64,000 nucleotides of DNA, taken from contig JASJOS010000023.1 of NCBI GenBank assembly GCA_030068525.1, forward strand, positions 48,848-112,847, given 5' to 3'. Below the pieces are notes generated by a model. The model made no database searches. It saw nothing but the letters and a program-made list of their open reading frames with translations, and was not told the origin of the DNA. This document shows, piece by piece, positions 1 through 8,821 of the stretch; the first letter of the stretch is position 1, and every line of letters starts with the position of its first letter. Source of the stretch: Xanthocytophaga flava. Its GTDB lineage: Bacteria > Bacteroidota > Bacteroidia > Cytophagales > 172606-1. The translations under genes were made by a program, and so were the position numbers.

Positions 1-1240
1 TATTCTCACTAAGTTTCCGGATCAGTTGTTTTGATTTTTTTTCTTTGAACTGCTCATAGCTTTCGCCTCTGGAGCCTTTCTGATAAATGGTATTAAATGT
101 GTTTTCCCACGGCTTTACTTCGTCGTAGCGCATGTATGCCATTACAGTAAGAGAGTCTACGAAGGGGTTTTCTTGTTTGTGGACAGGATAAAAGGCAGCA
201 TAGGACAAAGGCCATTCATGCTCCTCATACTGGAATGTATCCCATACATTCCAATGGTCGTAATGATAAATATTATAGTTTTGATAGGGAATGGTATGCT
301 TTTTCAGAATCAGGTTAAGAATGAAGATAGAAGTGGTATTTTCAAGTGTTTTAATCCGGTTTTTGTATACATTTCGGATTTTAGGTGTATCCAGCATATC
401 CATTAAGGAGGCAGGATGAATGCCTGAAATGAAATAGTTTCCGTAAAACTGTCTGCCATCTTTTGTCTGAACATACAGTGCTTCCTCCTCGTTGGTGATG
501 ATTTTTTCTGCCTCTGCATATTTGACAATTACACCTCCTTGGGCTCTGATTGATCGTGCCAATAAATTAGCAATCTGCCCACCACCATTAATAAACCGAT
601 AGGCACTTTCCATATAGGAATTGACTACCAGAGCATGTACATAAAAAGGTGTTTTATCAGATACACCCGCATATAATAAGTTGGTAGCTGCGAGTACATT
701 CTGAAGTTCAGTATTGGAGGTGAGGTTTTTGAAATAATCAATTGCACTGAGTTGGAGAAGTTCAGTAGTGACAGAGTCATCTGCATCATCTGCATTATAC
801 ATTGGGAATACTGCACAGGTTGATTGTAAATCAAGACAGTACTTGTCTATCGCATCTGCTTCGTTTGGGAAATACCCTTTCATGGTTTGACTAAAATTTT
901 CATACCCCATCCCATAAAAGAATGCCTTTTTTTCTTTTCCAAAGGTGATTTTCTCAAATCCATTCTCATCCATTCGGACAATTTTGAGCTTATCCATTAA
1001 CTCAAAGTAAGAGAAGAATGTATGCAGAGGCTGGCCTTTATCCAGCCCACCTACATAATGAACACCCGTATCAAATATTTGTTTATCTCGTACAAAGGTC
1101 TGTAAACTTCCTCCAATCTGATTATTTTTCTCCAGCACGCATACTTTGTATCCTTCTTTTCCAAATATGTATGCACATAACAAGCCTCCAAGCCCGCTCC
1201 CAATAACAACCAGATCGTATTTTTTTGTGGTATCACTCAT
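1..1240 (-). CDS. Phytoene-desaturase/CrtISO-like FAD oxidoreductase, 3' end outside window
   Basis: The frame stays open from an ATG at 1240 to the window edge, giving 413 visible codons; no stop lies inside the window, so the C-terminus is missing. The N-terminus carries a dinucleotide-binding fold (VVIGSGLGGLLCAY, about residues 12-25) followed by VLEKNNQIGGSLQTF, the flavin-binding layout of the phytoene desaturase / carotenoid isomerase / all-trans-retinol saturase family. The ATG overlaps the stop of the upstream MMPL-fusion gene (ATGA), so it is the distal member seen here of the flexirubin operon. Inferred role: redox tailoring (desaturation or isomerisation) of the polyene or of the resorcinol part of the pigment; the substrate cannot be read from sequence. 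Family confidence is good, function uncertain. Confidence 0.85.
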   Translation of the reverse strand, partial: MSDTTKKYDLVVIGSGLGGLLCAYIFGKEGYKVCVLEKNNQIGGSLQTFVRDKQIFDTGVHYVGGLDKGQPLHTFFSYFELMDKLKIVRMDENGFEKITFGKEKKAFFYGMGYENFSQTMKGYFPNEADAIDKYCLDLQSTCAVFPMYNADDADDSVTTELLQLSAIDYFKNLTSNTELQNVLAATNLLYAGVSDKTPFYVHALVVNSYMESAYRFINGGGQIANLLARSIRAQGGVIVKYAEAEKIITNEEEALYVQTKDGRQFYGNYFISGIHPASLMDMLDTPKIRNVYKNRIKTLENTTSIFILNLILKKHTIPYQNYNIYHYDHWNVWDTFQYEEHEWPLSYAAFYPVHKQENPFVDSLTVMAYMRYDEVKPWENTFNTIYQKGSRGESYEQFKEKKSKQLIRKLSEN

Positions 1241-4200
1241 CTTTTGATAATCTTATAAATCACATTGGAGGTATGATCAGAATCCTTTACTATTTGTATG
1301 TCTACATTTTCTGTAGCTAACATTGTTTGAATATCTGTTGCCGACAAAAAGTGTACCTCCTTATGTACACTTTTGTTAAATCGGAATATCTTGATTGAGA
1401 ATATTTCTGTTAGCTGAGTATTCTTGTGTTTGGCTACATCTTCTTTATTGCCATCCCGTATCACAAGCATACCTCCCGGAGATAATTTTTGTATACAGCG
1501 TAAAATCAATGTTTGCTGATCTGTTGGAGGAAGATAGTGGAGTACATCCAGCAGCAAAATAATATCTGTATCTGGTAAGTTATAGGTCAGTACGTCCTGA
1601 GTAATAAAGGATAGTCTGTCATTTTTAAGGTAGGAGTGGGTAGCTATGCTGATTTTATCTTCATCATAATCCACGCCTATGATTTTTCTTTCTTCAGAAC
1701 GGAGGGATAAGTAATAATCCAGAAATCCATATCCACATCCCAGATCCAGGATAGTTGCCTGATCTGGAATCAGTTTATCAAATTGAGAGTAATGATGTTC
1801 CAGTGACGTTTTTATGCGACAATACCATTCCAGTACAGGACCTTTGTACAAATAGGAAGATAGTATTTTGCCAGATAATACGGTGGTAGGCTGGGCTTTG
1901 TAGAGCATTGTGTAATGCTGAGACATATACCGTCGTACTTGTTTTGTTTTTTCCTGATATGTGTCGCCATAAGTCACGTTGGCGGGGGTAATGCGAGGGA
2001 GTATGGAAATCGTTAATGGATATACCTCAAGAATGAAATCTTTTTTATGGATGGCTTCTCCTGTGCCATGTAGTACAACAGGCACTATGTCAAGTTCCAG
2101 TTTTTCGGCCAGGTAAAATGCTCCTTTATGGAATCGATGCATAGTATGATCCTCAGAACGGGTGCCTTCCGGAAATATAGCAATCGAATATCCATCATCC
2201 ACCAGCTCTCTGACATGGTCTATACTAGACTCAATCCCATGACTGGCATTGTAAAAACCTGCCATTTTTACAATGCTTCCAAAAAACGGAGAATTCCATA
2301 CCCAGTCATTGGTAAATAAAATAATCTTAGGGTACAGGATAAGTAGTAACAGGATATCCAGAAAAGACTGATGGTTGGCAATAATAATGGCGGGCTTTTT
2401 GAATGTTTCCTGGGTCGGATTGATTGTGTTTTTAGGAATAAAGAAGGCCCCATATATTAAGGATCTGACAAAGTACATAAGCAGGCTATGATAGCCTGTC
2501 ATAACAGATTTGTTCTTTTGCAGCCTGAATAATGTAAATAATAAGTGCCCTATTGCTACAAGCAACAGACATCCAGCCAGAAAATAGATATATACAATCA
2601 ATGTGCGTATCAGTGCCAGCAAGGTAAGCGGACGTAAGCCTTTACTGGTGCGATCCGTAATGATCCATTTAAATAACAAAGGGATCATTGTATACGAAAT
2701 AACCAGCACACACAGAATACCGATGATTGAAATGAGGGCGATGGATTGGAGAGCTGGGTGTTTGGCAAAAATAAGTACACCCATACCCACAATTGTGGTA
2801 AAGGCTGAAAGAAAGACCGAGATCTTATAAGAAGGTAGGTTTTCTTTGTTTTCTGCATAGTGCGATTTCAATCCATCCGTAAAAAATATGGCATAGTCGT
2901 CTCCCAAACCAAATACAAAGGTTGAAATGATGATATTGACAATATTAAAGCGTATATCAAAAATACCCATAAAGCCTAGTATCCATACCCAACTGATAAG
3001 CATAGGTATAAATGTAACCATTGTAAGTTCAATGCGACCATATGAGACCAGAAGGATTACGAATACCAGTAGTGAGCAGGAGAGAAGAATCTGATCAAAA
3101 TCCTGCTTGATAATTTCTACAAACTTGTTGTAAAGCAGTTGACGATCAATAACCGTGAGATACTTTTTATTATCCAGTACTTGAGAAATTTTATTCAGAT
3201 TCTGATTTTTTATTTGTATGGAAGCCAGTGTGTATACTCCTGTAGAATCCTGATACATATAATCAGATAGTAAATTTCTGGTTAAAAAGTTTAGATCACC
3301 TTCCGAAATGTTTGTATACTGTGTATCCAGTACTTTATAAAATTCCTGAAAGGTTTCAGGTTTAAAGCCTATCTGTGCAGAGCTGCTCAGAATGCGCTTC
3401 TTAACAAATGCGATCTTTTCGGGTGTCCAGAACGCCTCCCATTTTTGGATACGTTGTTTTTGGAGTGTCTGAGAAGGAATTAATCCGGTAATGCCTGAAT
3501 AATGTGAGATAAGCCCTGCTTTCTGAAGGCTATCTACTTTGGCATAGGTTTGTTCCTGAAAGGCAATTGCTTCATTCATGTCTTCTCCCTGAACAATCAG
3601 ATAGATATTTTTTTCTGTTTTGTTCGCGGTATGATAAAGATCCTGTTCTGCCTTTCGCAATTCTTCTGGCATATAATTCAAAGCTGCCAGATTACTTTCA
3701 AAGCCTACATTATTGGAATAGTAAAAAAGAATACACGTGAGTAGTATAATACCTCCGGCAATGTATTTATTCCGCTCAGGTTTATACAATATCCAATCAA
3801 GTAAAGGGATCTTATTCAGAAACGAGAGACTTTTAATGTTATACTGCCATCCGGATGTTTTCTCAATGAGGAATGGCAAAAAGATAAGAGAATATAAAGC
3901 AGCTCCGATCAGACTGAAACCTGAAAAAAGGCCGAAGTCCTTCAGAACTTCTGATTTTACAAAATACAGACTGAAGAAGGCTCCCACAGTAGACAAACTA
4001 CCAATCAGCATAGGAAAGGTGATGTCTTTGATCACGTCTTTTACCGAATGAGTATGCTGATAATGAGCAATAACATGGAATGCATAATCAATCGCAATAC
4101 CCAATATAACTGCACCTGCTCCCAAGGCTACTGCTGACAGCGACCCCTGGATGAAATAAACCATTGTCAGTGAGAATAATACACCAAAAACAACGGGTGC

Positions 4201-5097
4201 CAATACCAGAATAGGGGTAAGGTAGTTACGATAAAATAAAAAGAGCGTAACCATTATAACTACAACAGCAATAGATACGGTAAGCTTTATGTCTTTTTGT
4301 ATCTGGGTTGCATTGGCTACAGCCACAGCTGTAGCTCCAAAATATTGAATATCAACTTGGGGATGTTGACTGGATACTTTACTGATACTATGTTTAATTT
4401 GCTCAACCATCTGATGGTTGAGGCGGGTTTCCGAAGGCGGATTTTTCGGAGAAATAAAAACCAGCGTTGTTTTTAAGTCTTTTTTAAAAATGTAGCCTTT
4501 ATGTAATACAAAGTTTTCATCTGCCTGTAAAACCCGAAGCTTGGATAGAGCTGAATAGGTTATACCTAAAGGATCTTTCAGGATAGTATTCTTGAGTGCA
4601 AAGCTGGAGGGTGAGATTAATCTGTGGTAATCGGCTTCTATCGCTTTTTGAATACCTTGTTCAGTTGTCACGCTATCCAGTGATAGATAATCCTGATCTG
4701 ACAGATACATGGGCAGATTACGGTACAACAGATCATACACTTTTGTAAGTCTGGTATCATCAATAGACGCTTTGATATCGGCTATCAGAGAATCCTTTTG
4801 ATTGGTGGCCTGCAGTTCTGCAATAAGCTGGTCAACACATTGAATCAGGGTATCCTGTGAAGTGTTGTTCTGCATGGAAAGACTAATAACTATCTTATCC
4901 AGAAACCGGGACTTGGATAAGGTAGCATGGTAATTGTTAATCTTGCCATCATTGGGAATCATTTTGGAAATATCTTCTTCCAGATGAATTCTAGACGCAA
5001 AAAAGGCAAGTACTATAAAGGAGGAGATGAGTATAAAGAAATAAATGGATTTTCTTTTTCTGAAGAACTCATATATCCACACAAAAATTCTATCCAT
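1237..5097 (-). CDS. Trifunctional fusion: MMPL/RND-type exporter + PlsC-like acyltransferase + SAM methyltransferase
   Basis: 1286 residues. Residues about 1-800 are an MMPL/RND-type exporter: an N-terminal helix, a large periplasmic loop, a TM bundle (GAVILGIAIDYAFHVIAHY), then the same layout repeated (FGLGDDYAIFFTDGL in the second half). About 870-1070 is a lysophospholipid acyltransferase domain with NHQSFLD (H909, D914) and FPEGTR (975-980). About 1090-1286 is a class I methyltransferase with ILDLGCGYG (motif I, D1118). This three-domain architecture is known from flexirubin-type clusters of Bacteroidota. It probably moves the pigment or its lipid-linked precursor out of the inner membrane while the cytosolic domains acylate and methylate; this is inference. 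The ATG at 5097 lies 13 nt after the glycosyltransferase stop. All three catalytic motifs look intact. Confidence 0.9.
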   Translation of the reverse strand: MDRIFVWIYEFFRKRKSIYFFILISSFIVLAFFASRIHLEEDISKMIPNDGKINNYHATLSKSRFLDKIVISLSMQNNTSQDTLIQCVDQLIAELQATNQKDSLIADIKASIDDTRLTKVYDLLYRNLPMYLSDQDYLSLDSVTTEQGIQKAIEADYHRLISPSSFALKNTILKDPLGITYSALSKLRVLQADENFVLHKGYIFKKDLKTTLVFISPKNPPSETRLNHQMVEQIKHSISKVSSQHPQVDIQYFGATAVAVANATQIQKDIKLTVSIAVVVIMVTLFLFYRNYLTPILVLAPVVFGVLFSLTMVYFIQGSLSAVALGAGAVILGIAIDYAFHVIAHYQHTHSVKDVIKDITFPMLIGSLSTVGAFFSLYFVKSEVLKDFGLFSGFSLIGAALYSLIFLPFLIEKTSGWQYNIKSLSFLNKIPLLDWILYKPERNKYIAGGIILLTCILFYYSNNVGFESNLAALNYMPEELRKAEQDLYHTANKTEKNIYLIVQGEDMNEAIAFQEQTYAKVDSLQKAGLISHYSGITGLIPSQTLQKQRIQKWEAFWTPEKIAFVKKRILSSSAQIGFKPETFQEFYKVLDTQYTNISEGDLNFLTRNLLSDYMYQDSTGVYTLASIQIKNQNLNKISQVLDNKKYLTVIDRQLLYNKFVEIIKQDFDQILLSCSLLVFVILLVSYGRIELTMVTFIPMLISWVWILGFMGIFDIRFNIVNIIISTFVFGLGDDYAIFFTDGLKSHYAENKENLPSYKISVFLSAFTTIVGMGVLIFAKHPALQSIALISIIGILCVLVISYTMIPLLFKWIITDRTSKGLRPLTLLALIRTLIVYIYFLAGCLLLVAIGHLLFTLFRLQKNKSVMTGYHSLLMYFVRSLIYGAFFIPKNTINPTQETFKKPAIIIANHQSFLDILLLLILYPKIILFTNDWVWNSPFFGSIVKMAGFYNASHGIESSIDHVRELVDDGYSIAIFPEGTRSEDHTMHRFHKGAFYLAEKLELDIVPVVLHGTGEAIHKKDFILEVYPLTISILPRITPANVTYGDTYQEKTKQVRRYMSQHYTMLYKAQPTTVLSGKILSSYLYKGPVLEWYCRIKTSLEHHYSQFDKLIPDQATILDLGCGYGFLDYYLSLRSEERKIIGVDYDEDKISIATHSYLKNDRLSFITQDVLTYNLPDTDIILLLDVLHYLPPTDQQTLILRCIQKLSPGGMLVIRDGNKEDVAKHKNTQLTEIFSIKIFRFNKSVHKEVHFLSATDIQTMLATENVDIQIVKDSDHTSNVIYKIIKR

Positions 5098-5110
5098 GCA
5101 TTAGATCCTT

Positions 5111-6298
5111 TCAGGCAAATGTTTGCTTGTTGATTCGTTTGAAGATTCCTACTGACAGAATATATCCCAATGCGCCTGCCAGAACGGCAATGAGCACACT
5201 TCCTAAAAGATATTGATAGAGATACCGACTTACTTCTGCCAGTGTAATGTTTGTTGAGAAGATAAGTCTGGTAGAATTACCCAAAACCAGAGCACCTGCC
5301 AAATTACTTAAATATAAAATAACAGGAATCATGGGAGGAATACTGATGTTGGAAGCCAGAAGTACTAGTATTTTATTAAGTCGAAACAACCTTGCCAGAA
5401 TAACTGCCAGCAACATCTGATAGCCCCAGGCAGGAATAATTCCCATAAACAAGCCAAACCCAACAGATAATGCTTTTGTATGGGCTGATTCATGAGAGGA
5501 TAATGTTGCCTCAATTATTTTTTTTTTTAGGCCGCCTAGCGAGAAGTTTTTAATGAATGAGTACGGATGGTACCAAAGTAGGGCAATCGTAACCAGCACG
5601 GTGTTCAATACACTGATCCTGCTAAAGTCCTTAAAAGGGCGAAAATGAGAAACTCGTTCACCTGCAGGTGGATAATAGACACTGACAGGAGCAGGAATAA
5701 CACTGATACCATTCCATACTGCCCGTACCATCACTTCTATTTCAAATTCAAATTTACGGGTAACGAAGCGGATTTTTTGCAAGTCCTGAATTGGGTAAAG
5801 TCGATAACCAGATTGTGTATCCGGAAGCTGTAGTCCTGTTTCTACATAAAACCAGAAGTTGGAAAATTTATTGCCGAAGCTACTTTTACTTGGTATACCT
5901 GGCTGATCCATGTTGCGAGCACCTATAATAATGCTGTGTGGATGTGTTTCGAGCTTTTCCAGAAATATACCTAAATCGGAAGGCATATGTTGTCCATCCG
6001 AATCAATAGTGATTGCATACTTATATCCAGAGGCAACTGCTGCTGCAAACCCTGTACGTAGTGCTTTTCCCTTACCTTGATTGGTGGCATGCCTGACTAC
6101 CTGAATCTGAGAAAAAGACGAGAGGATGGAGGATGTACTATCAGTAGACCCATCATCTACAACAATGACATGTGTGGTATAGTCGAGTACACCACTAACT
6201 ACTTCAGCAAGTGTTTTTTCGTTATTATATGTAGGAATAATCACACAGCACTGGTGCTGATCAAACTGTAACGATATGTTTTCACTGGTAGAATGCAT
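5111..6298 (-). CDS. Family 2 glycosyltransferase with C-terminal DUF2062 membrane domain
   Basis: 395 residues. The GT-A domain (about 17-240) opens with CCVIIPTYNN, has VVDDGSTDS (D48-D49) and the metal-site stretch TIDSDGQH (99-104), as in dolichyl-phosphate-mannose-synthase-like GT2 enzymes. The C-terminal part (about 255-385) has hydrophobic helices with SVGFGLFMGIIPAWGYQ and NISIPPMIPVILY, the pattern of DUF2062. The start codon overlaps the preceding dehydratase stop by one base (TGATG), implying translational coupling. GT2-DUF2062 proteins recur in flexirubin and aryl-polyene clusters, where they may modify a lipid or the pigment at the inner membrane; the donor and acceptor are unknown. 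Confidence 0.85.
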   Translation of the reverse strand: MHSTSENISLQFDQHQCCVIIPTYNNEKTLAEVVSGVLDYTTHVIVVDDGSTDSTSSILSSFSQIQVVRHATNQGKGKALRTGFAAAVASGYKYAITIDSDGQHMPSDLGIFLEKLETHPHSIIIGARNMDQPGIPSKSSFGNKFSNFWFYVETGLQLPDTQSGYRLYPIQDLQKIRFVTRKFEFEIEVMVRAVWNGISVIPAPVSVYYPPAGERVSHFRPFKDFSRISVLNTVLVTIALLWYHPYSFIKNFSLGGLKKKIIEATLSSHESAHTKALSVGFGLFMGIIPAWGYQMLLAVILARLFRLNKILVLLASNISIPPMIPVILYLSNLAGALVLGNSTRLIFSTNITLAEVSRYLYQYLLGSVLIAVLAGALGYILSVGIFKRINKQTFA

Positions 6299-6663
6299 CA
6301 GATGTTTTGCAATTGGCCTGTAAACTTAAAAACAATTGTTTGATCCTGACTAATAGACGATGTAAAAGTAATGGTATTTGTATCTGAATTCCTGATTTCA
6401 ATTGTAACTTTTACTTTATCATTTATTTCCGGATTGATAACAGACAAAAATTTAATGTTTCCGGCATGGGTGAGAAGGGTCTGATGTGGGTGTACTTCTT
6501 CAATCAGTTCTTTTACCAGTTGAACCATACATACACCAGGCAATATGGGCATAGACGGAAAATGCCCTTTGAAAATAGGATGGGAGACATTGATTTGGGC
6601 AGATACTTCTATTTTTTCCTGATGTTCAAACTGAAGAATAGTATATAAATTGTTAATCAACAT
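6298..6663 (-). CDS. FabZ/ApeI-like hotdog 3-hydroxyacyl-ACP dehydratase
   Basis: 121 residues, a single hotdog domain. FKGHFPSMPILPGVCMVQ (32-48) matches the FabZ active-site region, with the catalytic His at H34. The position of the FabZ glutamate (PGVxxxE) is Gln48 here, so only half of the usual His/Glu pair is present. The other dehydratase of the cluster (13578-14009) shows the reverse, Glu without His. Expected role: removal of water from 3-hydroxyacyl-ACP in each polyene elongation cycle. It sits 6 nt after the lipoprotein gene and overlaps the glycosyltransferase start by one base. It could also act as a structural partner rather than a complete enzyme. Confidence 0.8.
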   Translation of the reverse strand: MLINNLYTILQFEHQEKIEVSAQINVSHPIFKGHFPSMPILPGVCMVQLVKELIEEVHPHQTLLTHAGNIKFLSVINPEINDKVKVTIEIRNSDTNTITFTSSISQDQTIVFKFTGQLQNI

Positions 6664-6669
6664 GAAGTG

Positions 6670-7305
6670 TTAAGTAAATTTGAATAGAGATAAGCGAATC
6701 TCCAAATTGAAGTTAGCATGTTTAATCAGAATCTGACGAGCATATATGCCTGCATAGTCTGTATAGTGGATGGTATATTTTAGTTTATACTTCCTACCAT
6801 ACGTATAAGCAATACTTGCCAAAGTGTTGTCTGACCCAGGTTCTGCAAAGATCCAGTCGTTTTGGTATGTAAACCGAATAATGGGTCTTTTGTTTTGATA
6901 AAATAGGGTTTTATGAGTATATAAGTCCGTATCCCACAAAAAAGCAGTTCTAAGGTCTGATACAATAGTCTGAATGACCGCTCTGGAACGTAGTTGTGGC
7001 AGACAATCTTTCACTTCAAAGGTATCTTTGGAAATGCTGATATCAAAAAAGCGTAATCCCATTTCTGAAAAGAAGGTTACCAGCAATGTATCATTCTTTT
7101 TTCGTAGCCCTAAGATTCCGCTTAGTGATTTGCCATAGGTATGTACACTGGTTTTGTAAAAAACAGCTGTATCCTGAACAATGCCATCTGGAAGGGTAAA
7201 AGAGCTTTGCTCTGATGACTGAATACTATTTTTATAAGGATGCCTTCCACAACCACATATGATCAGGCAAAGGACTATGATACTATTTAATAATAAACCC
7301 TTCAT
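6670..7305 (-). CDS. Flexirubin-cluster lipoprotein of unknown function
   Basis: 211 residues. I start it at the ATG at 7305 (MKGLLLNSIIVL) rather than at a codon further upstream, because this gives a clean type II signal peptide with a candidate lipidated Cys19 (IICGC). The rest is rich in beta-strand-like segments (KNDTLLVTFFSEMGLRFFDI, IRFTYQNDWIFAEPG) and has no catalytic motif I recognise. It overlaps the LolA-like gene by 23 nt and precedes the dehydratase by 6 nt. A LolA-like carrier, a lipoprotein and an MMPL exporter together are typical of aryl-polyene clusters, so a role in moving pigment across the periplasm or holding it at the outer membrane is plausible but inferred. Confidence 0.75.
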   Translation of the reverse strand: MKGLLLNSIIVLCLIICGCGRHPYKNSIQSSEQSSFTLPDGIVQDTAVFYKTSVHTYGKSLSGILGLRKKNDTLLVTFFSEMGLRFFDISISKDTFEVKDCLPQLRSRAVIQTIVSDLRTAFLWDTDLYTHKTLFYQNKRPIIRFTYQNDWIFAEPGSDNTLASIAYTYGRKYKLKYTIHYTDYAGIYARQILIKHANFNLEIRLSLFKFT

Positions 7306-7921
7306 CTGGCAAGTTGCTGTTATAAATTCGATTGATAAAGTTAATACGGGTATAATCACCCCCTTTTTCGCTTATTTCAACAGCTACTACCTGATAACTG
7401 GACTTCTGAACAAATATCTTCACTTTATCAAGATATTCCTGGATGGATTTATCTTTTGGAGTCATGTCAACCAGAAAAAGAGATTTGTTTTCCTGATAAT
7501 TGATAACAAAATCCGGATTGTCTAAGATATTGCCCTGTACAGACTGAATCATCAGATCATTGATATATTTAAATAGTTTGTTGCTGCGTGTATCAAACTT
7601 GCTCACCTTATCATTGTCTTTTACATAGGCTTTGCCGTTGTATAATGACATGCTATATACAAATGGGGTAGTGTATTCAATTTTCATCTTATCCGGCTTT
7701 TTATAGCTCAGATTGCCTTTGGATATAACCTTTTGTGCCAGGAAAGAGAGTTGTTTTTCCTGAACAAAGTTGCACTTCATGGAGGATATAGACTGATTGG
7801 CCTGATTGAGTTTGGTTTTAAACGTCTGTATCTCCTTCATGGGTTGGTAAGGATCATCTTGTGATACAAAAGAGAAACAGTTAATAATAACAGAAAGGAG
7901 AAGGCTTGAGAATATGTTCAT
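7283..7921 (-). CDS. LolA-like outer-membrane lipoprotein carrier protein
   Basis: 212 residues with an N-terminal signal peptide (MNIFSSLLLSVIINCFSF) and a LolA-type half-barrel: SSMKCNFVQEKQLSFLAQ, GNLSYKKPDKMKIEYTTP and YVVAVEISEKGGDYTRINF-like strands in the usual order. LolA proteins bind lipid in the periplasm between inner and outer membrane. Placed inside the pigment cluster with an MMPL exporter and a lipoprotein, it more probably carries the pigment or an acylated intermediate than serving as the housekeeping LolA. Its ATG overlaps the deacetylase stop by four bases. Confidence 0.82.
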   Translation of the reverse strand: MNIFSSLLLSVIINCFSFVSQDDPYQPMKEIQTFKTKLNQANQSISSMKCNFVQEKQLSFLAQKVISKGNLSYKKPDKMKIEYTTPFVYSMSLYNGKAYVKDNDKVSKFDTRSNKLFKYINDLMIQSVQGNILDNPDFVINYQENKSLFLVDMTPKDKSIQEYLDKVKIFVQKSSYQVVAVEISEKGGDYTRINFINRIYNSNLPDEGFIIK

Positions 7922-8676
7922 TCGTGAATAAGTTCAGGTATAATATCTGCTTGTAAACCTTTGGCTGTGGTTATTTTTAGAAAATCGTCCAGAACAGTAG
8001 CTGTGTGTGCAATGGTATCATGTAATAGCACTATATCTCCTGCCTGCACATTTTGTATTCGTTGCATAATGGACATGGGGTCTTTAGCCACAGTATCAAA
8101 AGACCGGATATTCCATCCTACAAGTTTCAGGCCATACCTTTTTATAGCACCTGCTATTCGTGGATTTGTGACTCCAAAGGGAGGACGATATAACTTGCTA
8201 GAATGACCTGTGGTTATTTTAATAAGATTTTCTGTCCGTTGAATTTCAGCTTCTATAGCTTCTACACTCAAAAAGCCATGTTTTGTAGTATGGCTGTAAC
8301 TGTGATTTCCAATGAGATGGCCTTTGTTTCTGATCTCGTTTAGTATATCTGGATGCTTTTCTATTTTATGTCCAATACAAAAGAAGATAGCCCGAGCTTT
8401 GTGTTTTTCCAGTATATCTAAAATTTGTAAGGTATAAATAGGATCTGGTCCATCGTCAAAGCTTAATGTAAATATAGTAGAAGGACGATTAGCTTTACAT
8501 ATTGCCTTTGCATACAAACCGGCATCCATTCTGAAAGATCCATAGATAATAACTGCCACATAAAATATACTTACTAAAACTCCTGCCCACAGTATTCTTA
8601 GGTCATAGAACAGGGATAACCCAAGAATGCCGCCAAGCACTATCAGATACCCAAGTTGAACTTTCCGAAATAGCAT
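7918..8676 (-). CDS. Polysaccharide deacetylase (NodB-like) family protein
   Basis: 252 residues. Two N-terminal hydrophobic helices (about 8-48) anchor a NodB domain starting near residue 65. TLSFDDGPDPIYT gives D74-D75, GNHSYSH gives H125 and H129 of the metal triad, RPPFG follows near 163 and LLHDT near 217. All residues needed for a carbohydrate-esterase-4-type metal site are present. Such genes are regular members of flexirubin clusters, but the substrate is unknown; it need not be a polysaccharide. It is the first gene after a 145 nt gap that holds a Bacteroidota -7 element, so it probably heads the export/tailoring sub-operon that runs to the left edge. Confidence 0.85.
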   Translation of the reverse strand: MLFRKVQLGYLIVLGGILGLSLFYDLRILWAGVLVSIFYVAVIIYGSFRMDAGLYAKAICKANRPSTIFTLSFDDGPDPIYTLQILDILEKHKARAIFFCIGHKIEKHPDILNEIRNKGHLIGNHSYSHTTKHGFLSVEAIEAEIQRTENLIKITTGHSSKLYRPPFGVTNPRIAGAIKRYGLKLVGWNIRSFDTVAKDPMSIMQRIQNVQAGDIVLLHDTIAHTATVLDDFLKITTAKGLQADIIPELIHE

Positions 8677-8758
8677 AAATGAAATAATCAGAAGGCAAAG
8701 GAGCTAAGAAAATAGCTATCAGACAAGTAGATTAGAATAAGAAGGATAATTCTTATAG

Positions 8759-8766
8759 CAAAGATA
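8759..8766 (-). promoter_or_regulatory. Candidate -7 element TATCTTTG for the deacetylase-to-oxidoreductase sub-operon
   Basis: On the minus strand the bases read TATCTTTG, a full match to the Bacteroidota TAnnTTTG -7 consensus, about 83 nt upstream of the deacetylase ATG in a 145 nt gap. No clear TTG is seen at the expected -33 distance. Confidence 0.5.
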
Positions 8767-8821
8767 AATGTATTGGTCTGTCTGAAAAATAAAATAAGCA
8801 GGTATCTATTACATCCTCAGT

